In this document: positions 38,810-47,714 of the stretch, piece after piece
Layout: every line of letters begins with the position of its first letter
Numbering within the stretch: position 1 is the first letter of the stretch
From: Pseudomonas luteola NBRC 103146
Lineage (GTDB): Bacteria > Pseudomonadota > Gammaproteobacteria > Pseudomonadales > Pseudomonadaceae
Length of the DNA: 64,000 bases
Assembly: GCF_002091675.1 (NCBI RefSeq)
Contig: NZ_BDAE01000006.1
Coordinates: 146,380 to 210,379, forward strand
Direction: 5' to 3'
Notes under the pieces: generated by a model
What the model was told of the DNA's origin: nothing
The model's database searches: none
What the model saw: only the letters and a program-made list of their open reading frames with translations
Program-made: the position numbers and the translations under genes

Positions 38810-38818
38810 CACGATCAT

Positions 38819-40135
38819 CTACTTCTTCTTGCCGAACCCAGGCATCTTGCGAACCGGCTTTACCGACGGCTTGTCGTTCTCGATCCAGCGCCCCAGAGGC
38901 TTCCCGCTTTTAGCGTCGCTTACTGAGCCTACCTTGGGTTTCTTCGGCTTCTTCGGCTTTTTCATCACAACGCCACCAGGACCGGTTTGCGGCACCTTGT
39001 GATCAGGGATGAAATCCGGCTCGTCCCGTCGCGCAATTGTTTGTCCAATCAGCGTCTCAATGGCTGCCAAGTGGTCGACTTCATCGGCAGCTACCAGAGA
39101 AACGGCCGCCCCGGTCGCACCGGCACGCCCTGTACGTCCAATGCGGTGGACATAATCTTCCGCCACTATGGGTAGATCCAGATTGACCACGAGCGGCAAG
39201 TCCTGAATATCCAGACCTCGTGCGGCCACGTCAGTCGCCACCAGAACATCCGCTTCACCCGCCTTGAACCGAGCCAGCGCACGCAGACGAGCCGGTTGAG
39301 GCTTGTCGCCATGAATCGACTCGGCACGGATACCTTCCTGCGTCAGCGTTTCCACCAGTTGGTCGACACCCTTACGGGTCTTGGCAAATACCAGTACTTG
39401 CCCCCAGCGCTTTTGCGCATAGAGGTGACAGAACAGTTCCGCCTTACGCTTTTTGTCCACGGGAATCAGCCACTGCTTGACGCTCTTGGTGGTCGTGTTG
39501 CGCGGACTGATATCGATAGTCAACGGATCGCGCAGCAGTGGCTTGGCCAGATCACGAATGGCTTCAGAGAACGTGGCGGAAAAAAGAAGTGTCTGCCGAC
39601 GCTGGGGCACCATGACAAAAATCTCGCCCAGCTCGCGGGAAAAGCCCAGATCCAGCATTCGATCCGCTTCGTCGAGGATCAGCGTCTGTACCTGATCAAA
39701 GCGCACAGCGTTCTGGTTGAACAAATCCAGCAAACGACCTGGCGTGGCGACCAGCACATCCATCCCTTTACGCAACTTCATCATCTGCGGATTGATGCTG
39801 ACGCCGCCATACACCACCGCCGTACGCAGCGGCAAATGCTGTGCGTAATCACGCACGCTGGTGTGAACCTGCTCAGCGAGTTCGCGGGTTGGCACAAGAA
39901 TCAATGCACGGACTCGGTTCGCCGTTACTGCCGGGCCCTCCTGAACGAGGCGCTGCAGTGTCGGCAAAGCAAAGCCAGCTGTCTTGCCTGTACCCGTCTG
40001 GGCCGCGGCAAGCAGATCGCGGCCTTTAAGTACCGCAGGAATGGCCTGAGCCTGGATCGGAGTCGGAGTGGTGTGTTCCAGCGCGTCGAGCACACGCAAC
40101 AAAGGCTCGATCAGGCCGAGTTCGGCAAAAGTCAT
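38819..40135 (-). CDS. DEAD-box ATP-dependent RNA helicase, RhlE-like
   Basis: Helicase of about 438 aa that unwinds RNA in ribosome assembly or decay. It begins MTFAELGL with the Q motif (TPTPIQAQAIP) and has motif I AQTGTGKT, Ia PTRELAEQ, Ib TPGRLLD, motif II DEAD, III SATF, and C-terminal motifs VATDVAARGLDI and HRIGRTGRAG. The basic C-terminal tail (KKPKKPKKPKVG ... KMPGFGKKK) binds RNA. ATG at 40135 fits the family; the frame reaches 40219 but that extension is unlikely. Confidence 0.94.
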   Translation of the reverse strand: MTFAELGLIEPLLRVLDALEHTTPTPIQAQAIPAVLKGRDLLAAAQTGTGKTAGFALPTLQRLVQEGPAVTANRVRALILVPTRELAEQVHTSVRDYAQHLPLRTAVVYGGVSINPQMMKLRKGMDVLVATPGRLLDLFNQNAVRFDQVQTLILDEADRMLDLGFSRELGEIFVMVPQRRQTLLFSATFSEAIRDLAKPLLRDPLTIDISPRNTTTKSVKQWLIPVDKKRKAELFCHLYAQKRWGQVLVFAKTRKGVDQLVETLTQEGIRAESIHGDKPQPARLRALARFKAGEADVLVATDVAARGLDIQDLPLVVNLDLPIVAEDYVHRIGRTGRAGATGAAVSLVAADEVDHLAAIETLIGQTIARRDEPDFIPDHKVPQTGPGGVVMKKPKKPKKPKVGSVSDAKSGKPLGRWIENDKPSVKPVRKMPGFGKKK

Positions 40136-40265
40136 GACGCTAACCGCAATGAAGAAAAGGACGAAATTGTAGGCGCCAAGCAACGTAGCGTCGAGCGCGG
40201 CCATCGGAGCGGTAGACAAACGCCGACCCCTGCCCTGCCGAATGAACGCTTTTGCACCCCGTTTT

Positions 40266-40364
40266 GAGGGTTACGCCGCTTTAATGGATCTTTTCTTGAA
40301 CGCTCAGCTATTCGTGCAGACCAACTCTTAAAGGATGCCCTGGACGTCTCAGGCGGTAACCCTC
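40266..40364. repeat. widely spaced inverted repeat in helicase/fdhA intergenic region
   Basis: GAGGGTTACGCC (40266-40277) and GGCGGTAACCCTC (40352-40364) are inverted copies differing by one inserted base, about 75 bp apart. The rest of this 308-bp divergent intergenic stretch has no gene. It might be a pair of operator half-sites or a large hairpin. Confidence 0.4.
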
Positions 40365-40443
40365 ATGTATGGCCTTACCGATCAAGGATCTGATGAATTC
40401 GACTGGCACAGCCAGATATCGAACAATCCAGCAAGGAGACTCC

Positions 40444-41583
40444 ATGAAAGCTGTCGTTTATAACGGCCCTCGTGATGTCAGCATCAAGAATGTCACCGAC
40501 GCCAAGATCGAAAAACCTACAGATGCTCTGGTGCGTATCACTACTACCAACATCTGCGGCTCTGACCTTCACATGTATGAAGGCCGTACCAGTTTTGAAC
40601 AAGGCCGCATCCTGGGCCACGAAAATCTGGGTCAGGTAGTCGAAATCGGCTCGGGTGTTGATCGCGTCAAGGTCGGTGATTATGTATGCCTGCCCTTCAA
40701 CATCGGCTGCGGCTTTTGCGAGAACTGCGAAAAAGGCCTGACCGGATTCTGTCTGACCGCCAACCCCGGTAGTGCGGGTGCGGCATATGGCTTTGCGGAA
40801 ATGGGCCCTTATGAAGGCGGCCAGGCTGAGCTGCTGCGCGTTCCCTACGCCGACTTCAACTGCCTGGTACTGCCCGAAGATGCCCAGGAGAAAGAGGACG
40901 ATTACGTCATGCTCTCCGACATCTTTCCCACCGGCTGGCATGCAACCGAACTGGCGGGCCTTTTACCGGGTGAATCAGTCGCCATCTACGGGGCCGGTCC
41001 TGTAGGGCTGATGGCTGCTCACTCGGCCATGATCAAAGGGGCTTCGCAGGTCTTCGTGGTCGACACGCACCCTGACCGGCTCGCATTGGCCGAGCGTCTG
41101 GGGGCAATTGCCATCAACGGCGCAGAAGGCGAGGCGGTCGAACAGATTCTCAACAAAACCAATGGCCGAGGTACGGACCGCGGCTGCGAGTGTGTGGGCT
41201 ATCAATGCTGCGACCGCCATGGTCATGAAGCCAATCACCTCACCATGAATAATCTGGTTGCCTCGACCAAGGCAACTGGAGGCATCGGCGTAGTGGGTGT
41301 TTTCATACCGCAGGACCCAGGCGCACAGAATGAACTGGCAAAGGAAGGCAAAATGGCCTTTGACTTCGGTCAGTTCTGGTTCAAGGGTCAGCAGATTCGG
41401 ACAGGTCAGGCCAACGTAAAGGCCTACAACCGTCGCCTAAGCGCCCTGATTCATGCTGGACGCGCCACTCCCTCGAAGATCATCTCCCATAGCCTCAAGC
41501 TGGACCAGGCCCCGGACGCCTATAAGCATTTCGATGCCCGGGACGATGGCTGGACCAAAGTGGTGCTCAAGCCTGCGGCTTGA
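40444..41583 (+). CDS. fdhA: glutathione-independent formaldehyde dehydrogenase
   Basis: Zinc medium-chain alcohol dehydrogenase of 379 aa that oxidises formaldehyde to formate with NAD+, the Pseudomonas putida FdhA type. Catalytic zinc ligands are Cys38 (NICGSDLH) and His59 (GHENLG). The structural zinc cysteines are 89, 92, 95 and 103 (GCGFCENCEKGLTGFC). Also present are the cofactor loop GAGPVGLMA and the FdhA-specific DRGCECVGYQCCDRHG. Start ATG 40444 has AAGGAG. Its 3' end overlaps the convergent YedA-like gene by 17 bp. Confidence 0.93.
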   Translation: MKAVVYNGPRDVSIKNVTDAKIEKPTDALVRITTTNICGSDLHMYEGRTSFEQGRILGHENLGQVVEIGSGVDRVKVGDYVCLPFNIGCGFCENCEKGLTGFCLTANPGSAGAAYGFAEMGPYEGGQAELLRVPYADFNCLVLPEDAQEKEDDYVMLSDIFPTGWHATELAGLLPGESVAIYGAGPVGLMAAHSAMIKGASQVFVVDTHPDRLALAERLGAIAINGAEGEAVEQILNKTNGRGTDRGCECVGYQCCDRHGHEANHLTMNNLVASTKATGGIGVVGVFIPQDPGAQNELAKEGKMAFDFGQFWFKGQQIRTGQANVKAYNRRLSALIHAGRATPSKIISHSLKLDQAPDAYKHFDARDDGWTKVVLKPAA

Positions 41584-42502
41584 CTTCCGCCTCGGCAAGG
41601 TTCGCTTTGCGAGCCTTGCCTCTCGCCCGCCACTGTGGAAGCCCGACCAGTATCACGGCCGCCACGATTACTATCATGGCCATCCATTCCGCCTGACCTA
41701 TCCTTTCCCCAGCAAACACAATCCCCAGTAGCACCGCCACGACCGGATTGACATAGGCGTAACTGGTCGCTGCGGCCGGTCGTACATGTTTTAGCAGATA
41801 CATGTAAGAGCTGAACGCGATGATCGAGCCAAACACGATGAGATACCCCAACGCCAACCAGCCGTCCATGGTCGACGGTGTGGTCAACGGCTCACCGCTG
41901 AGACGGCTGCCAATGAATAGAATGCCTCCGCCCACAATCATCTCGACGGCACTGGCCATCGGCCCTGCCGGCAGTGGCAGATGACGGCTCCACACTGAAC
42001 CGAAAGCCCAGCTGGCAGCTGCAAATAGGGTAATCACCGCCCCCAGGGGGGTCGTCTGCATGTTCTCGCCCAGGTTCAGCAGCAGAATGCCAATGAATCC
42101 CAAGCCAATCCCAGCCCATTCGAGCCGGGTATTGTGCTGTCCCCAGAACAGGCCGAAGCACAAGGTGAAGAGCGGTACCGTAGCCACGGCCAGCGCGGCC
42201 ACTCCAGAGGCAACCCCCGAGTGTTCGGCCAGGGTCACACCGCCATTTCCGCAACTGAGCAGCAGAAACCCGACCAAGCCGCCACCTACCCACTCACGCC
42301 GTGTCGGCATGGGAGCTCCTCGGGAAAGTTGCCAGACAAACAACAGGCTGCCAGCAATCAGAAAACGTAAACCGGCCATCAACAAGGGCGGCCACGACTC
42401 AACACCGATGCGAATGACCAGATAGGTCGAGCCCCAAATAACGTAGAGCGCGAAAAAAGCACACAACAAAAGCAACAGCGAACGGCTATCCCGGGCAGGC
42501 AT
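41567..42502 (-). CDS. EamA-family exporter, YedA-like
   Basis: Ten-helix inner-membrane DMT transporter of 311 aa. FALYVIWGSTYLVIRIGVES and PPLLMAGLRFLIAG form the classic opening of the YedA/RhaT-like group, and SYAYVNPVVAVLLG is the second-repeat signature. The basic C-terminal tail (RARGKARKANLAEAEVK) is cytoplasmic. It is divergent from an Lrp-type regulator 295 bp away, a frequent arrangement for amino-acid exporters. Substrate is inferred as an amino acid or related metabolite. Confidence 0.88.
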   Translation of the reverse strand: MPARDSRSLLLLLCAFFALYVIWGSTYLVIRIGVESWPPLLMAGLRFLIAGSLLFVWQLSRGAPMPTRREWVGGGLVGFLLLSCGNGGVTLAEHSGVASGVAALAVATVPLFTLCFGLFWGQHNTRLEWAGIGLGFIGILLLNLGENMQTTPLGAVITLFAAASWAFGSVWSRHLPLPAGPMASAVEMIVGGGILFIGSRLSGEPLTTPSTMDGWLALGYLIVFGSIIAFSSYMYLLKHVRPAAATSYAYVNPVVAVLLGIVFAGERIGQAEWMAMIVIVAAVILVGLPQWRARGKARKANLAEAEVKPQA

Positions 42503-42797
42503 GGTGGCAACTCTTATGATTGAAATCCTGGTAGCTGAGTCGTACAGGTGATCAAGAACCGGAAAACGTATTCAAGCAGCAGGCTCCTTGCTATAGGAAG
42601 CGGCCCTCTCGGCCAGGCGCAGCGTGCAATCCTGAATACGGTCAGAGTCAATCAGCGGCTTACGAACCAGATCATTAGTTTAGAAAGAGCAAGCGAGCGC
42701 GTTAATGCGATAAGCTTGTTTTTTCTGCGCCCCCGCCTTCGTTTCAAAGGTCTTTTGATAAAACAGGCGAGGTTTCCAAACCGTCACAGGAGGACGT

Positions 42798-43271
42798 ATG
42801 GATCACTATGACCGACAGATCATCAATGCCTTACTGGAAAATGGCAGAGCCTCGTTTGCCGACCTGGCGCGGCGAGTTAATCTGTCGGCTCCTGCGGTAG
42901 CAGAACGTGTCGCGAAACTGGAAGCCAGCGGTGTCATTACCGGCTATCACGCGTCGGTCAACCTCAAAGCCCTTGGCCAACCAATCGAATGTCTGATTTC
43001 AGTAACACTGACCAAAACCAGCAGCGACAAACTGTTCGATGAGCTGGCCGCGATTCCGCAGCTTATCGCCTGCCATCGCGTAACGGGTGAGTCCTGTATC
43101 GTGCTGCGGGCAGCCGTGGCAGACATGGCCGAACTGGAGGCGCTCATCGATCGGCTGATGCGCTACGGCATGAGCAAGACGTCGATCATTCTATCGACGC
43201 CTTTCGAAAGACAGACTCCAGCCAAACTGTATCCGGCAGTCGAGGACGCTCGATCCATCCGCCGCGCCTGA
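42798..43271 (+). CDS. Lrp/AsnC-family transcriptional regulator
   Basis: Regulator of 157 aa. The helix-turn-helix (DRQIINALLENGRASFADLARRVNLSAPAVAERVAKLEASGVI) covers residues 4-46, then the RAM ligand-binding domain (LISVTLTKTSS, CHRVTGESCIVLR). AGGAGGA gives a strong ribosome site. It is divergent from the EamA exporter, so it probably activates or represses that gene in response to an amino acid. The intergenic region (42503-42797) is AT-rich near this gene and holds no other gene. Confidence 0.91.
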   Translation: MDHYDRQIINALLENGRASFADLARRVNLSAPAVAERVAKLEASGVITGYHASVNLKALGQPIECLISVTLTKTSSDKLFDELAAIPQLIACHRVTGESCIVLRAAVADMAELEALIDRLMRYGMSKTSIILSTPFERQTPAKLYPAVEDARSIRRA

Positions 43272-43274
43272 TGT

Positions 43275-43751
43275 TCAGCGCAACAGCAAACCGTCCTCGA
43301 TGACGACGTATTCGTCCGCTGCCCGGATCAAGGCATGCGCCGTGAGACCAGGAGCCCCATAGACACGGGTATGAACGCCGTAACACTCACGGACCTTCTC
43401 CAGCAGGAGGTCAAAGTCACCGTCTCCTGAAGCCAGGACGATTTCATCGACCTTGGGCGCAGCATCGAGCACATCGATTGTGATACCTACGTCCCAATCG
43501 CCTTTGGCGGAACCGTCACTGCGCTGAATATAGGGTTTGAGCTTTACCGTAAAACCCAGATTACGCAGGATCTGCTGGAACTGTTGTTGCCGGCTGTCTC
43601 CTCGCTCGATGGCATAGGCTGACGCAAACACCAGTTCGCCCCGTTGCGAGATTTCCTTTAGGAAGTTCGCGTAATTGAAGTGGCAGCCATGCGTATGGCG
43701 AACCGTGTAATAGATATTCTGAACATCGACGAACACAGCAATCTTCTTCAC
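43275..43751 (-). CDS. NYN-domain (PIN-like) protein, LabA/DUF88 type
   Basis: Protein of about 158 aa with the NYN fold, a putative metal-dependent RNase. The strand-1 acidic pattern AVFVDVQNIYYT is at the N-terminus, with later acidic residues in KGDWDVGITIDVL and ASGDGDFDLLLEKVRE, the three usual acidic patches. GTG at 43751 has GGGAG four bases upstream and gives the usual N-terminus (KKIAVFVDVQN); the frame extends to an ATG at 43805. Convergent with the Lrp gene, 3 bp apart. Confidence 0.82.
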   Translation of the reverse strand: MKKIAVFVDVQNIYYTVRHTHGCHFNYANFLKEISQRGELVFASAYAIERGDSRQQQFQQILRNLGFTVKLKPYIQRSDGSAKGDWDVGITIDVLDAAPKVDEIVLASGDGDFDLLLEKVRECYGVHTRVYGAPGLTAHALIRAADEYVVIEDGLLLR

Positions 43752-43872
43752 AACACTCCCATCGACTAACGTCGCGTACATCAAGATCATTTCTATCCGG
43801 GTCACTCCGCCCCGATACGCTCCTCTACCACCGGCCTGAAGCCGTTTTTACAGAATAGGTCACTTGAAACGA

Positions 43873-43899
43873 CAAAGGCAGCCAATTGGGCTGCCTTTG
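43873..43899 (-). terminator. terminator after DUF2076 gene
   Basis: CAAAGGCAGCC and GGCTGCCTTTG make a perfect 11-bp stem with a 5-base loop, 16 bp past the stop; on the minus strand T-rich sequence follows. Confidence 0.75.
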
Positions 43900-43914
43900 C
43901 TTTCGAACGGTCGA

Positions 43915-44670
43915 TTAGATGAACTGATCGTCATCCCCGCCATCGTCGAAAAAGCCACTGTCGTCGCTTCCGTAGTCGGCTTGCTGGAAGCCGCCGTCAC
44001 CGTAGCCATCATCATAGCCGCCAGCGTCGCTGGCCGGCGTCAAACCACTGTCCTGGCCCCCAGTATCGCTGGCCAAGTCTGCCGCAGGTTCTTCATTGAT
44101 GATGTTGACGATTTCCTGCGGCTGGGAATCGTGAAACATGCTGGAAATAGTTTCCGCCAGCAATACACCGCCGGCCACCCCCACAGCAGTCTGCATTGCT
44201 CCCCCTAAAAAGCTGCCCGCTCTGGAGGGCGCAGCCGGTGCGGCATTGTAGCCATATCCTGGATTAGGCTGACCATACCCAGGCGCCTGGCCATAGGAAG
44301 GCGCCTGGCGCGGGCCCGGGTCGGTCCAGCCACCACGAGGTGCCTGAGCTTGTGCCTGACTCTGCGATCGCGACTGCTCCTGCTGGGAGCCGCCACCAAA
44401 CAGGTTGGACAGAAAGCCACTGCTGCTGGGCTTGTTCTGCTGCATCTGTGTGATCTGCGCCTCCAGATCACGTACCCGCTGATCCAAACGCTTGAGCGCT
44501 GCTTCCTGGATCAGAATGACCTGAGCCATGTAATACGGTGCGGCGGGCTGTTGTTGCAGACGTTCCTGGATATAGGCTTCAGCCTGAACATCGCGGCTGG
44601 CGGTTTGAGCCTCCGCATCCTTGAGGCGCGTGAACAGGCCTTCGATCAGTTGTTTCTCTTCAGATTGCAT
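43915..44670 (-). CDS. DUF2076 domain protein
   Basis: Protein of 251 aa. An N-terminal helical part (QSEEKQLIEGLFTRLKDAE, then QAEAYIQERLQQQPAAPYYMAQ) is the DUF2076 signature. A Gln/Ser and Tyr/Gly/Pro-rich disordered middle follows, then a glycine-rich hydrophobic helix (GSFLGGAMQTAVGVAGGVLLAE) and a long acidic Asp/Gly tail. The family is thought to be envelope-associated; the function is unknown. ATG at 44670 has GGGAGG. It is transcribed from a separate unit from the oxidoreductase gene upstream, with a hairpin between. Confidence 0.85.
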   Translation of the reverse strand: MQSEEKQLIEGLFTRLKDAEAQTASRDVQAEAYIQERLQQQPAAPYYMAQVILIQEAALKRLDQRVRDLEAQITQMQQNKPSSSGFLSNLFGGGSQQEQSRSQSQAQAQAPRGGWTDPGPRQAPSYGQAPGYGQPNPGYGYNAAPAAPSRAGSFLGGAMQTAVGVAGGVLLAETISSMFHDSQPQEIVNIINEEPAADLASDTGGQDSGLTPASDAGGYDDGYGDGGFQQADYGSDDSGFFDDGGDDDQFI

Positions 44671-44748
44671 GTGACCTCCCGAAGACGGCCAAGAAACGAA
44701 AACCCAGGCGCCGTAGACCTGCACAGGTGTTCGTGAATATCGACTCAT

Positions 44749-44782
44749 GGTCCGCTGGCAGATCGGTTTCTACCAGCGGACC
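44749..44782 (-). terminator. terminator after Gfo/Idh/MocA gene
   Basis: GGTCCGCTGG and CCAGCGGACC pair perfectly over 10 bp with a 14-base loop, 67 bp beyond the oxidoreductase stop. No clear U-run. Confidence 0.5.
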
Positions 44783-44849
44783 GGCCCTCTATAAATGCCG
44801 GTCAGCCCCGGATATTTCAATCCTGTCTCCGCAGCCATTCAGAATCGAT

Positions 44850-46205
44850 TCAGCTCGACGCCTCCTTGCTAGGCGGCGTGCCGCGGAAGGCATCTTTCTG
44901 CTTGACCTCATCCAGCTTTACAGGCCGACCGGTTCGCGCCGATTCATACAAGGCTTCCATGATGCGCTGATCCTGTAGACCCTCCTCACCGGGGGTGTAA
45001 GGCTTCTTACCGGTTACGACGCATTCGGCGAAATGGTCCATTTCGATAGCGAACTGGTTCTTGTCGGGGGCATTGATCTGTTCCACCACCGGCGCGACGA
45101 ACTCCGTCGTGTTCTGCGACTCCTGACTGCGCTTGAGCTGAAGGTTCCGATAGGAAAACGCAGGGTCCATTTCTACCCATCCCTTGTCCCCTACGACCCG
45201 ATAGCGTTTGGAATTGAATGTGGAGTAGCTGGTCATGCACTGCACGTGTACACCACTGGGGAATCGCATCTGCCAGAGCATGGCCTCCTCGACTTCCTTG
45301 AAGCGCGGGTCATCCGGCGTGCTGTACTGCGTGGCGAACACCTCGACCGGCTCTTCGCCCAACAGAAAGCGCGCGGTGTTCAGGCAATACAGGCCTATAT
45401 CCGGCAAGGCCCCACCACCGGCCAAGGCTTTCTTGTGCCGCCATTGGTCCACATTTTCCTTGGACTGATTCTGACAGTTCGCCATCTCCAGCAGCTTCAC
45501 AGTGCCAAGCCCGGTTCCGTTGCGCAGCCACTCCATTACCTGGCGGTTACGCGGCTCATACTGAATGCGATAAGCCACCATCAATAACCGATTGGCCTGA
45601 GCGCAGGCCTCGATCATTTCCTGGCATTCCTTTACGGAATTGGCCATGGGCTTCTCGCACAGGACATGCTTGCCCGCCCTGGCGGCTCGCAGCGTGAACT
45701 CATGGTGCATGCTGTTGGGCAATACGATATAGACGACATGCACGTCCGGGTTATCACGGATCTGATCAAAGCTCTGGTAGTTGTAGAGACCGCTTTCGGG
45801 CACGTTGTACATCTGGGCGACACGCATTGCCTTTTCGCGATCTCCGCTGACCAGCGCGGTCACCTTGCATCGCTTGGAGGACGCAAAGGCTGGCAGGATC
45901 TCCTCAAGCGACAGCCTTCCCAGGCCCACAACTGCAACCCCGACACGCTGGTCACGTCCCAGTTGAACCGGCATGTCCGTCTTGTCGCTTTTGCCTTCCT
46001 GCATATGCGGCAGTGTAATGGGCTTGGGCAACTGCTCTGCTGGCTGGCCCGCCCCGCCCGTAGGCACCGCCTGGGCAGCGCCAGCCGTATTCTGGACCCA
46101 GGCACTGTTGCTGGCCAGACCAAGCACACCGGCTGCTACCGCACCCTGTCCGGCATATATGAGAAATTTACGACGTCCGCCCAGACCATCTGACGCATTG
46201 CTCAT
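44850..46205 (-). CDS. Tat-exported Gfo/Idh/MocA oxidoreductase (glucose-fructose oxidoreductase-like)
   Basis: Periplasmic NAD(P)-dependent sugar oxidoreductase of 451 aa. The N-terminus carries a twin-arginine signal (GRRKFL at 10-15, then a hydrophobic stretch to about 46 and an AxA-like end), like Zymomonas glucose-fructose oxidoreductase, which is folded with its cofactor before export. The Rossmann motif is VAVVGLGRLS, and the catalytic Lys lies in LCEKPMANS. The second domain has GGGALPDIGLYCLNTARF. CAGGAGAG precedes the ATG. A tightly bound cofactor and a sugar substrate are inferred from the family. Confidence 0.88.
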   Translation of the reverse strand: MSNASDGLGGRRKFLIYAGQGAVAAGVLGLASNSAWVQNTAGAAQAVPTGGAGQPAEQLPKPITLPHMQEGKSDKTDMPVQLGRDQRVGVAVVGLGRLSLEEILPAFASSKRCKVTALVSGDREKAMRVAQMYNVPESGLYNYQSFDQIRDNPDVHVVYIVLPNSMHHEFTLRAARAGKHVLCEKPMANSVKECQEMIEACAQANRLLMVAYRIQYEPRNRQVMEWLRNGTGLGTVKLLEMANCQNQSKENVDQWRHKKALAGGGALPDIGLYCLNTARFLLGEEPVEVFATQYSTPDDPRFKEVEEAMLWQMRFPSGVHVQCMTSYSTFNSKRYRVVGDKGWVEMDPAFSYRNLQLKRSQESQNTTEFVAPVVEQINAPDKNQFAIEMDHFAECVVTGKKPYTPGEEGLQDQRIMEALYESARTGRPVKLDEVKQKDAFRGTPPSKEASS

Positions 46206-46337
46206 AAGGCTCTCCTGAAAGTAGGCTTTGTGTTCAGAAGGCCTGCGAAACGCGCAAGTTCCTCGCGTTTGTTACAAGACATGGACAACCGACCAAGGGC
46301 GTGTACAGTTTCCAGCTCCCCACCTTAGAGCGCTTTC

Positions 46338-46916
46338 ATGACCACAGAGCCCGCCGCCCTACTGATCATTGACCAGCAACAAGGTATCCAGTCACCCGCG
46401 CTGGGACCACGTAACCACCCCGAAGCTGAGCAGCGAATCGCGGCCCTGCTCACGGTCTGGCGTGAACAACACTGGCCGATCGTTCATGTGCGTCATATCT
46501 CACGTGATCCGCAATCTGTTTTCGCTCCAGGCCAGCCAGGCGCAGCGTTTCAGCCGCGCCTGTGCCCGTTGCCCCAGGAAATGGTCTTTGAGAAGAACGT
46601 CACCGATGCCTTTATCCATAGCGGCCTTGAGCGCTGGCTATATACCCGCGGCATCAAGCAGGTTGTGATTACCGGCGTAGCCAGCGAGAATTCGGTGGAA
46701 GCAACTGCCCGGACGGCCAGCAACCTGGGGTTTGCCACGCGTGTAGTGGAGGATGCCTGCTACACCTTTGCCAAGACGGACTTTTATGGCACTCCCCGAA
46801 GCGCCGAAGAGGTTCACGCCATGGCCATGTCCAACCTGCAACAAGAATATGCCGACGTCATGACGACAGCCCGGCTGCTGTCAGGCCTCGGTTTTACCCT
46901 GTCAGAAAACGGCTGA
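46338..46916 (+). CDS. isochorismatase-fold hydrolase with Ser at nucleophile position
   Basis: Cytosolic protein of 192 aa in the isochorismatase/cysteine-hydrolase superfamily. Asp12 (LIIDQQ) and Lys86 (FEKNVTDAF) of the triad are present. The nucleophile motif reads ITGVASENSVEATAR, with Ser119 where amidases have Cys. NSVEATAR followed by NLGF is a recurring subgroup, so this is a family trait and not a lesion. Substrate unknown. The divergent neighbour is the Tat oxidoreductase. Confidence 0.85.
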   Translation: MTTEPAALLIIDQQQGIQSPALGPRNHPEAEQRIAALLTVWREQHWPIVHVRHISRDPQSVFAPGQPGAAFQPRLCPLPQEMVFEKNVTDAFIHSGLERWLYTRGIKQVVITGVASENSVEATARTASNLGFATRVVEDACYTFAKTDFYGTPRSAEEVHAMAMSNLQQEYADVMTTARLLSGLGFTLSENG

Positions 46917-46927
46917 TAAAAGCCGTT
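46908..46927 (+). terminator. hairpin overlapping isochorismatase-fold gene stop
   Basis: AACGGCT and AGCCGTT pair over 7 bp around GATAAA; the stop codon lies in it. CCGTTCTTA follows. A weak terminator candidate, as the next gene begins 25 bp on. Confidence 0.35.
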
Positions 46928-46951
46928 CCGTTCTTATCGGACAAGCGAGTC

Positions 46952-47596
46952 ATGACGCCTTTCAATATCCTGCGCGATGCACTGTATTTCTTCTCCCGCC
47001 ACTTGGTTTCGCTGCTGATCCTTTGCCTGCCCTGGCTGATCATAGAAAGCGTGGCACGCTGGCAGGTGGTTCAGCACTTCGGCACTGAAGGAGGCCTTTG
47101 GGAGCTGCTGGTCGGTGTGATGTTCTATCCGATCTACACCGGTTCACTCATCCTGTTCTTGAATGCCCGTAGCCATGGCCATATGCCCCCAATTACCGAG
47201 CTGTGGGGTCATGCCCTTCGTCTATGGCCCCGCTTCGCCATCATGGCGGGTCTGGTTGCCTCGCTAGTCGTACTTGGCTTTTCGCTGATGATCGTGCCGG
47301 GCTTTCTGGTCATGGTGAAGTTTGCCTTTGCCGAGCCCATGCTGGTCCTACGTGGCATGGCCCCGCTGGAGGCCATGGGCACGAGCTTCCAGAAGACGCG
47401 CGGACATTTCCTGACCCTGCTGCCGCTAATCCTAATCACGCTTCTACCCGCCTGGCTGCTGGATGCCTGGATCAGTAGTCAATTTGGCGATACGCCAGCC
47501 CTGCAAATCATTTTGCAGAGCCTGTCTGGTCTGCTCCAGCTCATCTCTTCGATCGCCATATTTCGCCTGTTCATGATGGCTGACCGTTCGTCTTGA
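46952..47596 (+). CDS. YciC/UPF0259-like inner-membrane protein
   Basis: Integral membrane protein of 214 aa with about six hydrophobic segments, similar to E. coli YciC (UPF0259). The pattern FNILRDALYFFSRHLVSLLILCLPWLIIE opens it, and VKFAFAEPMLVLRGMAPLEAMGTSFQKTRG in the centre is the typical cytoplasmic loop. Function unknown. It starts 35 bp after the preceding hydrolase gene and could share its transcript. Confidence 0.8.
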   Translation: MTPFNILRDALYFFSRHLVSLLILCLPWLIIESVARWQVVQHFGTEGGLWELLVGVMFYPIYTGSLILFLNARSHGHMPPITELWGHALRLWPRFAIMAGLVASLVVLGFSLMIVPGFLVMVKFAFAEPMLVLRGMAPLEAMGTSFQKTRGHFLTLLPLILITLLPAWLLDAWISSQFGDTPALQIILQSLSGLLQLISSIAIFRLFMMADRSS

Positions 47597-47634
47597 AGCC
47601 ATCAAGTCTCAAGCCAGGCGGCCGCTACCCTTAA

Positions 47635-47671
47635 GGCGGGTCCTCCCATACAGGCGGGGCTGGATCCCGCC
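47635..47671 (+). terminator. possible terminator after YciC-like gene
   Basis: GGCGGGTCC and GGATCCCGCC pair with one bulge. No U-run follows and the next gene is 43 bp further. Confidence 0.3.
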
Positions 47672-47714
47672 ATAACAATAAATACGCCTGATCAGCCTTG
47701 CGGAGTATGTCGCG

